A stretch of DNA of 64,000 nucleotides from Magnetospira sp. QH-2. Lineage in GTDB: Bacteria; Pseudomonadota; Alphaproteobacteria; Rhodospirillales; Magnetospiraceae. Below the pieces are notes generated by a model that worked only from the letters and a program-made list of their open reading frames with translations, had not been told where the DNA came from and ran no database searches. A program made the translations under genes and the position numbers. This document shows positions 9,477 through 18,758 of this stretch, in pieces (the stretch's first letter is position 1; each line of letters starts with the position of its first letter). Location: NCBI RefSeq assembly GCF_000968135.1, contig NZ_FO538765.1:1503819-1567818 (forward strand), in the 5' to 3' direction.

Positions 9477-10726
9477 CCATCCATATCATTGGCGCTGGTT
9501 TGGCCGGACTCTCCACCGCCGTCCGCCTGTCGCGCATTGGACGCCGGGTGGCGGTCTGGGAAAGTGCCGGTCAGGCCGGCGGACGCTGCCGGTCCTATCA
9601 CGATGCGATCCTCGATCGGTTGATTGATAACGGCAATCACCTGCTACTCAGCGGCAACAACGATACCTACGAATACCTCTTGATGCTGGGCGTGGTGGAT
9701 CATCTGGTGGGACCGCCCAAGGCGGCGTTCCCGTTTCTCGATTTGGAGACCGATGAACGTTGGTGCCTGGAGCCGGGGGCGGGAAGGATACCTTGGTGGA
9801 TCTTCAACCGCCATCGGCGGGTGCCGGGGACCGGGGTCTGGTCTTACCTGCGGGGGATCCGCCTCGCTTTTGCGGGGCCGGATCTGACCGTGGCCCGCTG
9901 CCTGGGCGAGGGGAGCAGGCTCTATCGCCGGTTCTGGGAGCCTTTGGCGGTGGCGGCGCTGAATGCATCGGGGGAGGAAGGCGCGGCCCAACTGCTCTGG
10001 CCGGTGCTCAAAGAGACTTTCGGACGCGGCGAGGCGGCTTGTCGCCCACGCATGGCGCGCGATGGATTGGGGCCGGCGTTCATCGACCCAGCGGTGTCTT
10101 TCCTGCGCAAATGCGATATCGAAGTGGAGTTTGGGCATCGCTGCAAGGCCATCGACGAAGATGGCGAACGGATCACGGCTCTCGACCTGGGAAGCCTGCA
10201 TTTGGATCTGGGACCGGAGGACGTGGTGGTCCTGGCCGTGCCCCCGGCGCAGGCGAGTTCCCTGATTAAGAAAATCAATGTTCCAGTAGGCAATAGGTCA
10301 ATCCTAAATCTTCACTTTAAGTTGGAGGAGGCGGTCGGAGATCTACAGGTCATCGGTCTGGTGGGGGGATTGAGCCAATGGGTTTTTGCCCGTGGTGACG
10401 TTGCATCGGTCACCGTGAGTGCCGCCGATGCATGGATGGACGCGGACTCCGAAGATCTGGCCAAGCGGGCCTGGCCGGAGGTTTGCCGGGCCCTGGGGCG
10501 GCCCGAAACGCCCTTGCCGCTTCACAGGGTGGTGAAGGAAAAGCGCGCCACATTTGCTCAGACCCCGGACAATCTGGCGCGGCGACCGGGCACCCGCACG
10601 GCCTGGCGCAATCTGGTTTTGGCCGGGGATTGGACCGACACGGGGCTGCCCGCGACCATTGAGGGGGCCATACGGTCCGGCCGCCATGCGGCGGAAGCGG
10701 TACAGAAATACGTGTCCCATTCTTGA
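9473..10726 (+). CDS. hpnE: Hydroxysqualene dehydroxylase HpnE
   Basis: FAD-dependent enzyme that reduces hydroxysqualene to squalene, completing the HpnCDE route. The 417-residue protein belongs to the phytoene desaturase/amine oxidase fold: IHIIGAGLAGLSTAVRLSRIGRRVAVWES at the N-terminus binds FAD, and the C-terminal NLVLAGDWTDTGLPATIEGAIRSGRHAA segment is the second flavin-binding motif. The start is GTG at 9473, overlapping the hpnD stop (GTGA). Length is normal for the family. Confidence 0.93.
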   Translation: MTIHIIGAGLAGLSTAVRLSRIGRRVAVWESAGQAGGRCRSYHDAILDRLIDNGNHLLLSGNNDTYEYLLMLGVVDHLVGPPKAAFPFLDLETDERWCLEPGAGRIPWWIFNRHRRVPGTGVWSYLRGIRLAFAGPDLTVARCLGEGSRLYRRFWEPLAVAALNASGEEGAAQLLWPVLKETFGRGEAACRPRMARDGLGPAFIDPAVSFLRKCDIEVEFGHRCKAIDEDGERITALDLGSLHLDLGPEDVVVLAVPPAQASSLIKKINVPVGNRSILNLHFKLEEAVGDLQVIGLVGGLSQWVFARGDVASVTVSAADAWMDADSEDLAKRAWPEVCRALGRPETPLPLHRVVKEKRATFAQTPDNLARRPGTRTAWRNLVLAGDWTDTGLPATIEGAIRSGRHAAEAVQKYVSHS

Positions 10727-10791
10727 CAAATGGCGCCCGGGCGCACAGAAATCCCGCTTTGCGTATTACCCCTGTTTGGAGCGGAACCTCC

Positions 10792-12717
10792 GTGAATCAC
10801 ACGTCGGACACGTCCGAGGATCTGAAGGCCGTTGACCGCTTGGTCGGCGAGGCCGCTGATTGGCTTGTCGACCTCCAGGAGGCGGACGGGCATCTTGTCT
10901 TCGAGTTGGAGGCCGATGCGACGATCCCGGCAGAGTATATACTTCTCAATCACTTCCTGGGTGAACCTAATGATAAACTAGAGAGGAAGATCGCTGTTTA
11001 CCTGCGCCGCATTCAAAATGACGAGGGCGGCTGGCCGCTGTTTCACGAAGGCGATACGGATATCAGTGCCTCGGTGAAGGCCTACTTTGCGCTGAAGATC
11101 GTCGGCGATGATCCGGAAGCCCCGCACATGGTCAAGGCCCGCCAATTGATTCTCGGCATGGGCGGCGCGGCCAAATCCAATGTGTTTACCCGCATCATGC
11201 TGGCGCAGTTTGAGCAAATCCCCTGGCGCGGCATCCCGTTTATTCCCATCGAGGTGATTCTCCTGCCCGAGTGGTTTCCCTTCCACATGGACAAGGTCTC
11301 TTACTGGTCGCGCACGGTGATGATGCCGCTGCTGGTGCTTTATGCCCTGCACGCCAAGGCCCGGCACCCGCGCAAGGTCCATATCCGCGAGCTGTTCGTC
11401 ACGCCACCGGAAAAGGAAAAGCGCTACAACGTCAATCCGACGGGTCATTGGGTGGGCGAGGCCTTGCTGGTGGCTGACAAGTATGCTCGGCGCATGAGCT
11501 TCCTGATCCCCAAGTCCTGGAAGCGCAAGGCCATCGACAAGGCCATGACGTTTATCCGCGAGCGTATCAATGGCGAGAACGGCCTCGGGGCCATTTTTCC
11601 GGCCATGGCCAACTCAGTGATGGCCATGGATGCCCTGGGCTATCAGCGGGACCATCCGGATTACGTTGTTGCACGAAAATCAATCGATAACCTATTGGTG
11701 TGCAAAGAAACAGAGACCTATTGTCAGCCCTGTGTATCGCCGGTCTGGGATACCAGCCTCGCCGCCCATGCCTTGATGGAAGCGGGTAGAGATGAGGCCG
11801 CTCATGCGGCGTTGGATTGGCTGCAGGGGCGTCAGGTATTGCATGTGAACGGCGACTGGACGGCCCGGCGCCCGGACGTGCGCCCCGGTGGCTGGGCTTT
11901 CCAATACTGGAATGACTACTACCCCGACGTGGACGATACGGCGGTGGTCGGCATGGCCCTGGACCGTCAGGGGGACCCCAAGTACATCGAGAACATCGAT
12001 CGGGCGGTGGAATGGATTGTCGGCATGCAAAGCAGCAACGGTGGCTGGGGCGCCTTCGATGCCGAGAACGAGCACTATTTCCTCAACCATATTCCCTTTG
12101 CCGATCATGGCGCCTTGCTCGATCCGCCGACCGAGGATGTGACCGCCCGCTGTCTCGGGTTCCTGGCCCAGGTGGGCTATGGCAAGGATCATCCAGCGGT
12201 GCAGGCAGCCTTGGACTATCTGTATCGGGAACAGTTGGACGACGGGTCCTGGTTCGGACGGTGGGGTTCCAATTATATCTATGGGACCTGGTCGGTGCTC
12301 AACGCTCTCAACGGCGTCGGCGAGGATATGGATTCCGAGGCGGTCCGCCGGGCGGTGGATTGGCTGAAATCCCGCCAGCAAGCGGACGGTGGCTGGGGCG
12401 AGAGCTGTTCGAGCTACTATGATGCCCGCGAGGCGGAGGACTCGGTCCCGACACCGTCTCATACCTCCTGGGCCCTGCTCGGGTTGATGGCGGCGGGGGA
12501 GGTGAATAGCGAAGCGGTGCGGCGCGGAATACGCTGGCTCAGTCAGGCACCGCGCGACGGCGGTAAATGGCACGAGGAGCTCTATAACGCGCCGGGCTTT
12601 CCCCGGGTGTTCTATCTGCACTATCATGGTTACTCGGCTTATTTCCCCCTGTGGGCTTTGGCCCGCTACCGCAACCTGGTGAGTGGAAACGCCCATCGGC
12701 CTCTCTACGGGATGTGA
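10792..12717 (+). CDS. shc: Squalene-hopene cyclase HpnF (Shc)
   Basis: Cyclises squalene to hopene and diplopterol at the cytoplasmic membrane. The 641-residue protein (family about 630-680) has the catalytic DxDD acid motif at Asp379 (YPDVDDTAVVGMAL) and several QW repeats (for example EDGSW-like QLDDGSWFGRWG and QQADGGWGES). GTG at 10792 was chosen because GGAGCGG lies just upstream and the protein then begins NHTSDTSEDLKAVDRLV. An in-frame TTG at 10723 would overlap the hpnE stop in the same way as other joints in this operon and would add 23 residues, so it cannot be excluded. Confidence 0.94.
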   Translation: MNHTSDTSEDLKAVDRLVGEAADWLVDLQEADGHLVFELEADATIPAEYILLNHFLGEPNDKLERKIAVYLRRIQNDEGGWPLFHEGDTDISASVKAYFALKIVGDDPEAPHMVKARQLILGMGGAAKSNVFTRIMLAQFEQIPWRGIPFIPIEVILLPEWFPFHMDKVSYWSRTVMMPLLVLYALHAKARHPRKVHIRELFVTPPEKEKRYNVNPTGHWVGEALLVADKYARRMSFLIPKSWKRKAIDKAMTFIRERINGENGLGAIFPAMANSVMAMDALGYQRDHPDYVVARKSIDNLLVCKETETYCQPCVSPVWDTSLAAHALMEAGRDEAAHAALDWLQGRQVLHVNGDWTARRPDVRPGGWAFQYWNDYYPDVDDTAVVGMALDRQGDPKYIENIDRAVEWIVGMQSSNGGWGAFDAENEHYFLNHIPFADHGALLDPPTEDVTARCLGFLAQVGYGKDHPAVQAALDYLYREQLDDGSWFGRWGSNYIYGTWSVLNALNGVGEDMDSEAVRRAVDWLKSRQQADGGWGESCSSYYDAREAEDSVPTPSHTSWALLGLMAAGEVNSEAVRRGIRWLSQAPRDGGKWHEELYNAPGFPRVFYLHYHGYSAYFPLWALARYRNLVSGNAHRPLYGM

Positions 12718-12723
12718 TGGAAT

Positions 12724-13407
12724 ATGCATATTGGCATCGTCACCGCCTTGGATGACGAAACCATCGCCCTGGCGGGGTTGTGGAACGAGGAAGGCGTGAC
12801 GGTTCGGCAGGCCGGGATCGGCGCGGAACGAGCTGCTGTCACCGCCCGTGATCTGCTGGACGAGGGCTGTACGGCTCTGGTGAGTGCCGGGATCTGTGGC
12901 GGATTAGATAAATCCCTGCCACCCGGGGCGTTGGTGCTGGCCGAGGCGGTGCGTCACCCCAACGGGGAAAAGACCTTGACCGATTTGCGCTGGCGACTGG
13001 CCCTGACCGATTTACTATGGGAAGAGATCCCGCTGGCCTCGGGCATTCAGTGGGGCAGTGATCGGGTGGTCAGGCGGGTTGAGCACAAGGCCGAACTGGC
13101 CGCCTTGGGCCATGTGGCCGTGGATATGGAAAGCCATGGCGTGGCGCGGGTGGCCAAGGCAGCCGGGGTCCCCTTTTTGGTGTTGCGAGCGGTCTCCGAT
13201 CCGGCGGATACCAAGCTGCCCCGGGCTGCCCTGGGGGGTGTGAGCCCGGAAGGCCATCGTCGGCCGTGGGGCGTGGTCTGGGGATTGCTCAAACGGCCCA
13301 ATGATCTGGGCGGCGTTCTACGACTGGCCATGGATAGCAAGAAAGCTTTGGGAACCCTAAGCCGCGTCGCGGCGGCCGCCGGTTCCCGCGGACTCGGATT
13401 GCTCTAA
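12724..13407 (+). CDS. hpnG: Adenosylhopane nucleosidase/phosphorylase-family HpnG
   Basis: Removes adenine from adenosylhopane to give ribosylhopane on the way to bacteriohopanepolyols. The 227-residue protein has the purine nucleoside phosphorylase/nucleosidase fold: MHIGIVTALDDETIAL at the N-terminus, LVSAGICGGLDKSLPPGALVLAE in the centre and VDMESHGVARVAKAAGVPFLVLRAVSDPAD with the ribose- and base-binding Glu and Asp. It is 6 bp after the cyclase gene. Its last 51 bp overlap the 3' end of hpnH on the opposite strand. Confidence 0.92.
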   Translation: MHIGIVTALDDETIALAGLWNEEGVTVRQAGIGAERAAVTARDLLDEGCTALVSAGICGGLDKSLPPGALVLAEAVRHPNGEKTLTDLRWRLALTDLLWEEIPLASGIQWGSDRVVRRVEHKAELAALGHVAVDMESHGVARVAKAAGVPFLVLRAVSDPADTKLPRAALGGVSPEGHRRPWGVVWGLLKRPNDLGGVLRLAMDSKKALGTLSRVAAAAGSRGLGLL

Positions 13408-14442
13408 CACGTCCGGGGCCATGGGACCTTCGGTGCGCGGACCGAACAGGGCCACGCGCAAGGCCTTCCAGGGTCGGGTTACCGTATCGTCCACCGCAGT
13501 CGGCTCATAGCCCGAATGAACCATGCAATTGGCGCAGCGGTCATCATTGCCCGGACCGTAGTTGTCCCAGGCCGTCTCTTCCATCAATTCCTTGAACGTG
13601 GCCGCATGGCCTTCGTCCACCAGGTAGCAAGGTCGCTGCCAGCCGAAAATATTGCGGGTCGGATTGCCCCAGGGAGTGCAGCGGTAGGACTGGTTGCCGG
13701 CCAGGAAATCCAGATAAAGGGACGACTGATTGAACCGCCAGGCGCGCCCTTTGCCCAGGCGCAAAATGGTGCGGAACAACTCCTTGGTCCGCTCGCGACG
13801 CAGGAACTGGGCCTGCACCGGTGCCTTCTCATAGGCATAACCCGGGGCGAGAGTCACTCCTTCAACGCCCAGGTCATCGCAGGCAAAATCAAAGAATTCG
13901 GCAAACGCTTCCGGATCGGCGTCATCGAACAAGGTGGAATTGACGGTCACACGGAACCCTCGTGACCGGGCCTCGCGGATGGCTTCCACCGCCTTGTCGA
14001 ATACGCCGTCGCGGCAGACCGCCTTGTCGTGGTGACCTCGGTCGCCATCGAGGTGAACGGACAAGGTCAGGTAGGGGGTTGGCTTGAACAGGTCCAGCTT
14101 GCGTCGTAGCAGCAGGGCGTTGGTGCAGAGGTAGACAAATTTTTTCCGCGCCACCAGACCTTCGACGATTTCCTTGATGCCATCATGGATCAGCGGCTCG
14201 CCGCCCGGGATCGAAACAATGGGCGCGCCGCATTCATCGGCGGCGGCGAGGCATTCCTCGACACTCAGGCGCTTTTCCAGGATATCTTTGGGATAGGCGA
14301 TCTTACCACAACCGGCGCATTCCAAATTGCACTGAAAAAGCGGTTCGAGCATCAATACCAGCGGATAGCGTTTTTTGCCGCTCAGCTTCTGCTTGAGGAT
14401 ATAGCCGCCAACCCGCAGGCCCTGAATAAGGGGAACGCCCAT
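13357..14442 (-). CDS. hpnH: Adenosyl-hopene transferase HpnH (radical SAM)
   Basis: Adds the 5'-deoxyadenosyl radical of SAM to hopene to make adenosylhopane, the first committed step of C35 hopanoids. The 361-residue protein has the radical-SAM CxxxCxxC cluster motif at Cys38, Cys42 and Cys45 (FQCNLECAGCGKIAYP), and GGEPLIHDGI for SAM binding. A C-terminal cysteine cluster is seen around YRCTPWGNP and DDRCANCMVHSGYEP, as in SPASM-like extensions. ATG at 14442 lies 5 bp after the ispH stop, so the two iron-sulphur enzymes are likely cotranscribed. Its 3' end overlaps hpnG convergently. Confidence 0.94.
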   Translation of the reverse strand: MGVPLIQGLRVGGYILKQKLSGKKRYPLVLMLEPLFQCNLECAGCGKIAYPKDILEKRLSVEECLAAADECGAPIVSIPGGEPLIHDGIKEIVEGLVARKKFVYLCTNALLLRRKLDLFKPTPYLTLSVHLDGDRGHHDKAVCRDGVFDKAVEAIREARSRGFRVTVNSTLFDDADPEAFAEFFDFACDDLGVEGVTLAPGYAYEKAPVQAQFLRRERTKELFRTILRLGKGRAWRFNQSSLYLDFLAGNQSYRCTPWGNPTRNIFGWQRPCYLVDEGHAATFKELMEETAWDNYGPGNDDRCANCMVHSGYEPTAVDDTVTRPWKALRVALFGPRTEGPMAPDVLEQSESAGTGGRRDAA

Positions 14443-14447
14443 GTGCG

Positions 14448-15398
14448 CTACTCCGCCGCGTCACGAAGTTGATCGGGCAGTTTGAAATGCATGTCTTCTT
14501 GGATGCCCTCCATCAAGATGACTTCCGTTGAAACCATTTCACCCAAGCGACCGATAATTTCATTGACTAAGTCTTCCGGCGCCGAGGCGCCCGCGGTTAC
14601 GCCGATGCGCTTGACTCCCTCAAGCCAGTTTTTTTGCAGCTCGTCTGGATGGTCAAGCAGGTAGGCGACCACGCCATGTTCGCTGGCAAGTTCGCGCAAT
14701 CGGTTGGAATTGGAACTATTGCTGGAACCGACGACCAGCACCAGATCGGCCCGGTCGGCCAAGTCGCGCACGGCACTCTGACGGTTCTGTGTCGCATAAC
14801 AGATATCTTTGACATCGGGCCCCTGAATGGTGGGGAAGTGCTCTTTCAGGGCTTCGATGACGTCGCGGGTGTCGTCCACCGACAGGGTCGTCTGGGTGAC
14901 ATAGGCCAGTTGCTCCGGGTCTTCGACTTCCAGTCGGGCCACATCCTCGGGCTTGGAGACCAAAAGCACCCCACCGGGGATTTGACCGGCGGTGCCTTCC
15001 ACTTCCGGGTGGCCGGCATGACCGATCAAGACCACCTGGCGACCCTTTGCTTCATGATATCGGCCTTCCTTGTGCACCTTGGAAACCAACGGACAGGTGG
15101 CGTCCAAGACAGGCAGATCCCGGCTGGCGGCTTCATCGACGACTGATTGGGCGACCCCATGGGCGCTGAACACCGTGACGGCCCCCTCTGGAATTTCGTC
15201 CAATTCATCGACGAAAACAGCGCCCCGTTTTTTCAAACAGTCGACCACCCGGCGGTTATGGACGATTTCATGGCGCACATAGACCGGCGGACCGTACTTG
15301 TCGATGGCCCGTTGGACGATCTCGATGGCCCGTTCCACACCGGCACAGAATCCGCGCGGTTGGGCGAGAATGACCTGAACAGTATGGGCGTCGGACAT
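14448..15398 (-). CDS. ispH: 4-hydroxy-3-methylbut-2-enyl diphosphate reductase IspH
   Basis: The last enzyme of the MEP pathway: it reduces HMBPP to IPP and DMAPP with a [4Fe-4S] cluster and so supplies the farnesyl units for hopanoids. The 316-residue protein has cluster cysteines at Cys18 ([14 protein letters not shown]), in [12 protein letters not shown] and in [10 protein letters not shown]. Substrate-binding histidines lie in YVRHEIVHN and [14 protein letters not shown] at 15398 was chosen because it has AAAGGAG at the right distance and gives the family N-terminus. Longer in-frame starts add low-complexity residues. It is divergent from hpnA across 126 bp. Confidence 0.96.
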   Translation of the reverse strand: MSDAHTVQVILAQPRGFCAGVERAIEIVQRAIDKYGPPVYVRHEIVHNRRVVDCLKKRGAVFVDELDEIPEGAVTVFSAHGVAQSVVDEAASRDLPVLDATCPLVSKVHKEGRYHEAKGRQVVLIGHAGHPEVEGTAGQIPGGVLLVSKPEDVARLEVEDPEQLAYVTQTTLSVDDTRDVIEALKEHFPTIQGPDVKDICYATQNRQSAVRDLADRADLVLVVGSSNSSNSNRLRELASEHGVVAYLLDHPDELQKNWLEGVKRIGVTAGASAPEDLVNEIIGRLGEMVSTEVILMEGIQEDMHFKLPDQLRDAAE

Positions 15399-15524
15399 GA
15401 GGGTCGAAGGCTCCTTTGGGGGCAGCGGCGCAGTGTGCCCCAAATGAGGCCTGAAAAAAACCATTAATCTCTTGGGGGCAGGTGCGCTATGCAGGGGACA
15501 GAAATCAAAAGGAACCGACCTCTC

Positions 15525-16520
15525 ATGACCACGTTGATCACCGGAGCGACGGGTTTTGTCGGCGCCGCCGTGGCCCGGCGGCTGTTGGCGGCCGGGCATG
15601 ATCTGCGCGCGCTGGCCCGGCCGGGCAGTGATCGGCGGAACCTACGTGGTCTGGAACTGAAGGTCATCGAGGGTGACCTGGGGGACCGCGACTCCCTGAA
15701 TCGGGCGATCGAAGGCTGTGACGTTTTGTTCCATGTGGCTGCCGACTATCGGCTTTGGGCGCGGGATACGGAGTCTCTGCGGACCGGAAACCTGGTGGGG
15801 ACCCGCAATATGATGGGTGCGGCCCAGGAAGCCGGGGTGGGACGCATCGTTTATACCAGTTCCGTCGCCGTGCTGGGCATTCCTGAGGACGGCGGCCCCG
15901 GTACAGAGGACACTCCCGTCACCTATGCCCACATGATTGGCGCCTATAAGCAGTCCAAGTTTCTGGCCGAGCGGGAAGTCCGGCGGATGATTGCCGAAGA
16001 AGGATTGCCGGCGGTAATCGTCAATCCCTCGACCCCCGTGGGGCCGCGCGATATCAAACCAACGCCGACCGGGCGGCTGATCGTCGAGGCGGCCAGTGGG
16101 CGGGTCCCGGCTTTCGTGGATACGGGGCTGAACCTGGTGAATGTGGACGATGTGGCCGAAGGTCATCTGCTGGCCTTGGAGAAGGGTGTGGTGGGCGAGC
16201 GCTACGTGCTGGGCGGCGAGGACTGGACCCTGCGCGAAATCCTGGCCGAAATCGCCCGGATCTGTGGTCGTAAGCCGCCGACCATCGCCTTGCCCCACGG
16301 GCTGGTCATGCCCATTGCCCATTTGGCCGAAGCCTGGGCCAAGGTGACCGGTTCCCACAAGGAACCCTTCGCCACCGTCGACGGCATTCGCATGGCCCGC
16401 AAGAAGATGTTCTTCTCCTCCGACAAGGCTCGCGCCCGGCTTGGCTATGCACCGCGACCGGCCGTCGAGGGTCTGCGTGATGCCATCGACTGGTTTCGCG
16501 CCAACAGGTATGTGGGGTAG
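15525..16520 (+). CDS. hpnA: Hopanoid-associated sugar epimerase HpnA
   Basis: NAD(P)-dependent short-chain dehydrogenase of the extended epimerase type, 331 residues. It begins with the Rossmann motif [19 protein letters not shown]. It has YTSSVAVLG and the catalytic Tyr/Lys pair in [15 protein letters not shown], and [18 protein letters not shown] is typical of this subfamily. The substrate is not established. Its place suggests work on a side-chain sugar or a nucleotide sugar. ATG at 15525 follows AAAGGAACC. An earlier in-frame ATG (15489) is less well placed. It overlaps hpnL by 11 bp. Confidence 0.88.
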   Translation: MTTLITGATGFVGAAVARRLLAAGHDLRALARPGSDRRNLRGLELKVIEGDLGDRDSLNRAIEGCDVLFHVAADYRLWARDTESLRTGNLVGTRNMMGAAQEAGVGRIVYTSSVAVLGIPEDGGPGTEDTPVTYAHMIGAYKQSKFLAEREVRRMIAEEGLPAVIVNPSTPVGPRDIKPTPTGRLIVEAASGRVPAFVDTGLNLVNVDDVAEGHLLALEKGVVGERYVLGGEDWTLREILAEIARICGRKPPTIALPHGLVMPIAHLAEAWAKVTGSHKEPFATVDGIRMARKKMFFSSDKARARLGYAPRPAVEGLRDAIDWFRANRYVG

Positions 16521-17511
16521 GGCGGTGCGGGTATTAACCATTATCGGATTAATGGCCGGAATTGGTTTATTGATCTGGCTGCTTGCCAGCAGCGACCTGG
16601 ATCAACTGAGTGCCGCATTGGTGGCCGGTGGCTGGGGGGTGGTGGCCATTGCCCTGTTCAAGATTGTGACTTTGGGCATGGATGCCTTGGCTTGGCGGTC
16701 GGTGGTTCTTGGTGATCATCGACCGGGCTTGGGCCGTACCTTGTGGATCCGCTGGATCGGCGAGGGAGTCAACACGCTGCTACCGGTGGCTCAGGTGGGT
16801 GGTGACGTGGTGCGCGGTCGTTTGTTGGCCTTGCGCGGGGTGCCGGGGCCGGTGGCGGGGGCCTCGGTCGCCGCCGATTTCACCATGGGGGTGATAACTC
16901 AGGCGCTGTTTACCCTGTTGGCGGTGGCGCTGCTGGTGGTCCACGGGCTGCCGGAGCCCTTGATTGCGCCGGTCTCGGTGGGATTGGGCGTTATCGGGCT
17001 GGGCGGACTGGCCTTGTTGCTGATCCAGCGAGCCGGGCTATTCGGGTTGTTGGGCAAACTGCTGGATCGATTGGTGAAAGACGGTCCTTGGGCGAGTCTT
17101 TCCGGCGGTATGGCGGCGCTGGAAATGGCCGTGCGGCGGGTCTATGGCGACCGGCGCGCGCTGCTGACCTGCGGCGGCTGGCGCTTTGTGGGCTGGGTTG
17201 CCCATCTGGGCGAGACCTGGCTCGCTTTATGGTTCCTGGGGGTGCCGGTGACCCTGGCCGAGGCCCTGGTCATCGAGGCACTGAGCAATGCGGTGCGGTC
17301 CGCCGCTTTCATGATTCCCGGTGCCATCGGCGTGCAGGAAGGCGGCTTGCTGGCGGTGGGCTTGATCTATGGTTTGACGCCGGAAACGGCCCTGGCCCTG
17401 GCCATGATGAAGCGGGGCCGGGAACTGTTGGTCAGTCTACCGGCTCTGGCTGCCTGGATGCACGGCGAACGGCGGGGGCTCGGTCGGCTGTTGAAAGGGA
17501 AGGGCGCATGA
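16510..17511 (+). CDS. hpnL: Hopanoid-associated membrane protein HpnL
   Basis: A 333-residue integral membrane protein of the lysylphosphatidylglycerol-synthase TM/flippase-like family, often linked to hopanoid loci. Hydrophobic segments occur about every 40 residues, from VLTIIGLMAGIGLLIWLLA at the N-terminus. Conserved-looking cytoplasmic motifs are GEGVNTLLPVAQVGGDVVRGRLL and SNAVRSAAFMIPGAIGVQEGG, typical of this superfamily. A role in lipid or glycolipid flipping is inferred. The start overlaps the end of hpnA, and its stop overlaps the next ATG (ATGA). Confidence 0.85.
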   Translation: MWGRAVRVLTIIGLMAGIGLLIWLLASSDLDQLSAALVAGGWGVVAIALFKIVTLGMDALAWRSVVLGDHRPGLGRTLWIRWIGEGVNTLLPVAQVGGDVVRGRLLALRGVPGPVAGASVAADFTMGVITQALFTLLAVALLVVHGLPEPLIAPVSVGLGVIGLGGLALLLIQRAGLFGLLGKLLDRLVKDGPWASLSGGMAALEMAVRRVYGDRRALLTCGGWRFVGWVAHLGETWLALWFLGVPVTLAEALVIEALSNAVRSAAFMIPGAIGVQEGGLLAVGLIYGLTPETALALAMMKRGRELLVSLPALAAWMHGERRGLGRLLKGKGA

Positions 17512-18758
17512 TCCGGGTGGCGGTCCTAGTGGATCTGGAATGGCGCCCCACGGCGGGCGGGCATGTGAAATGCTGGGAACGTCTGGCGGCGGCGGCGGTG
17601 CGCCGCGACGATATTGATCTGACCGTGCATTTTTCCGGCAAAGAGGAACAGGTGCATCAATTGGCGCCCCATGTGCGCTACATCGTGCATAAACCGGTAT
17701 TCAGTACCGCCCGACTGCCGTTTCTGTCCCATGTGCCGGATCACACGGATCTGGCGCCCTATCATTGGGGCCTGGCCGGGCTGCTGCGCGGCGCCCAGGT
17801 CATTCATACCACTGACGGCTTTTTCAATTTCGCCAAGACAGCCCTGACCGTTTCACGACGGGCCGGAATTCCGCTGACCAATTCCATCCATACGGACACC
17901 CCGGCTTATACGGAGGTGTTCACCGCCCGCACCATCGAACGGTTGTTCGGAACCGGATGGCTGACCCGGCTGTTGCTGGACCGCTTCAAGATCCATGAGC
18001 GGGCCCGTGACAAGGCCGCTCGCAATCTGGCGCGACATCAGGCAGGCTGTTGCCATATATTGGTGTCGCGCTCCGATGAATATCAACGGGCGCGGGCGGT
18101 GCAGCCGCAAGAGCGCATTGGCATGCTGCGTCGGGGCATTGAGACCGAGGTATTCGATCCGGCCCGCCGCGACAGAAAATGGTTGGCGACGGTCTATGGC
18201 GTGCCGGAAAATCGAACGGTTGTGATGTATGCTGGACGAATGAACAGGGGCAAAAGCGTCATGGGACTGGCCGAATCCGTACGCACCCGCTTGGAAGCCG
18301 GCGACGACTTGCATCTGCTCTGTGCCGGAGAGGGCGAGGAACGTCAGGCCGTGGCCGGTCTTTTGGCAGATCGAGCCAGCTGTCCCGGTGCGGTACCTGC
18401 TGATGAGGTGGCGCGCATGATGGCTTCAGCCGACCTGTTCGCCTTTCCCTCGGAGATTGAAGTCAATGCCAACGTGCCCATGGAGGCCCAGGCCTCCGGG
18501 CTGGCGACACTCGTTGCGGAGCGGGGGGCCTCCGCCAAGGCCGTATTGGATGGGGAAACCGGCCTGGTGCTGCCTGGCTCGGCGGTGATCTGGGCCGAGG
18601 CCCTGCATGAATTGATCGCTGATCCAAAGCGTCGAGCGGCCATGGGCCAGGCGGCGCGGGCCCATGCCCTGGCCGATTTTCCCAGTTGGGACCATGTGCT
18701 GGCCGAGGATCTGATGCCCGTTTGGCGGGCCGCGGTGGGAGACGAACGTGGATCTTGA
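17508..18758 (+). CDS. GT4-family glycosyltransferase in hopanoid operon
   Basis: A 416-residue GT-B-fold glycosyltransferase. The N-terminal domain carries DLEWRPTAGGHVKCWERL (acceptor-side glycine loop) and HTTDGFFNFAKTAL. The C-terminal donor domain carries RRGIETEVFDPARRD, VMYAGRMNRGKSVMGLAESV and the E-x7-E-like nucleotide-sugar motif FPSEIEVNANVPMEAQASGLATLVAERGA. This is the retaining GT4 architecture (as in MshA or WaaG types), not the GT2 architecture of HpnI. It is translationally coupled to hpnL (ATGA) and overlaps the next gene, a PIG-L deacetylase. That pairing suggests transfer of GlcNAc followed by deacetylation; the acceptor is unknown. Confidence 0.85.
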   Translation: MIRVAVLVDLEWRPTAGGHVKCWERLAAAAVRRDDIDLTVHFSGKEEQVHQLAPHVRYIVHKPVFSTARLPFLSHVPDHTDLAPYHWGLAGLLRGAQVIHTTDGFFNFAKTALTVSRRAGIPLTNSIHTDTPAYTEVFTARTIERLFGTGWLTRLLLDRFKIHERARDKAARNLARHQAGCCHILVSRSDEYQRARAVQPQERIGMLRRGIETEVFDPARRDRKWLATVYGVPENRTVVMYAGRMNRGKSVMGLAESVRTRLEAGDDLHLLCAGEGEERQAVAGLLADRASCPGAVPADEVARMMASADLFAFPSEIEVNANVPMEAQASGLATLVAERGASAKAVLDGETGLVLPGSAVIWAEALHELIADPKRRAAMGQAARAHALADFPSWDHVLAEDLMPVWRAAVGDERGS

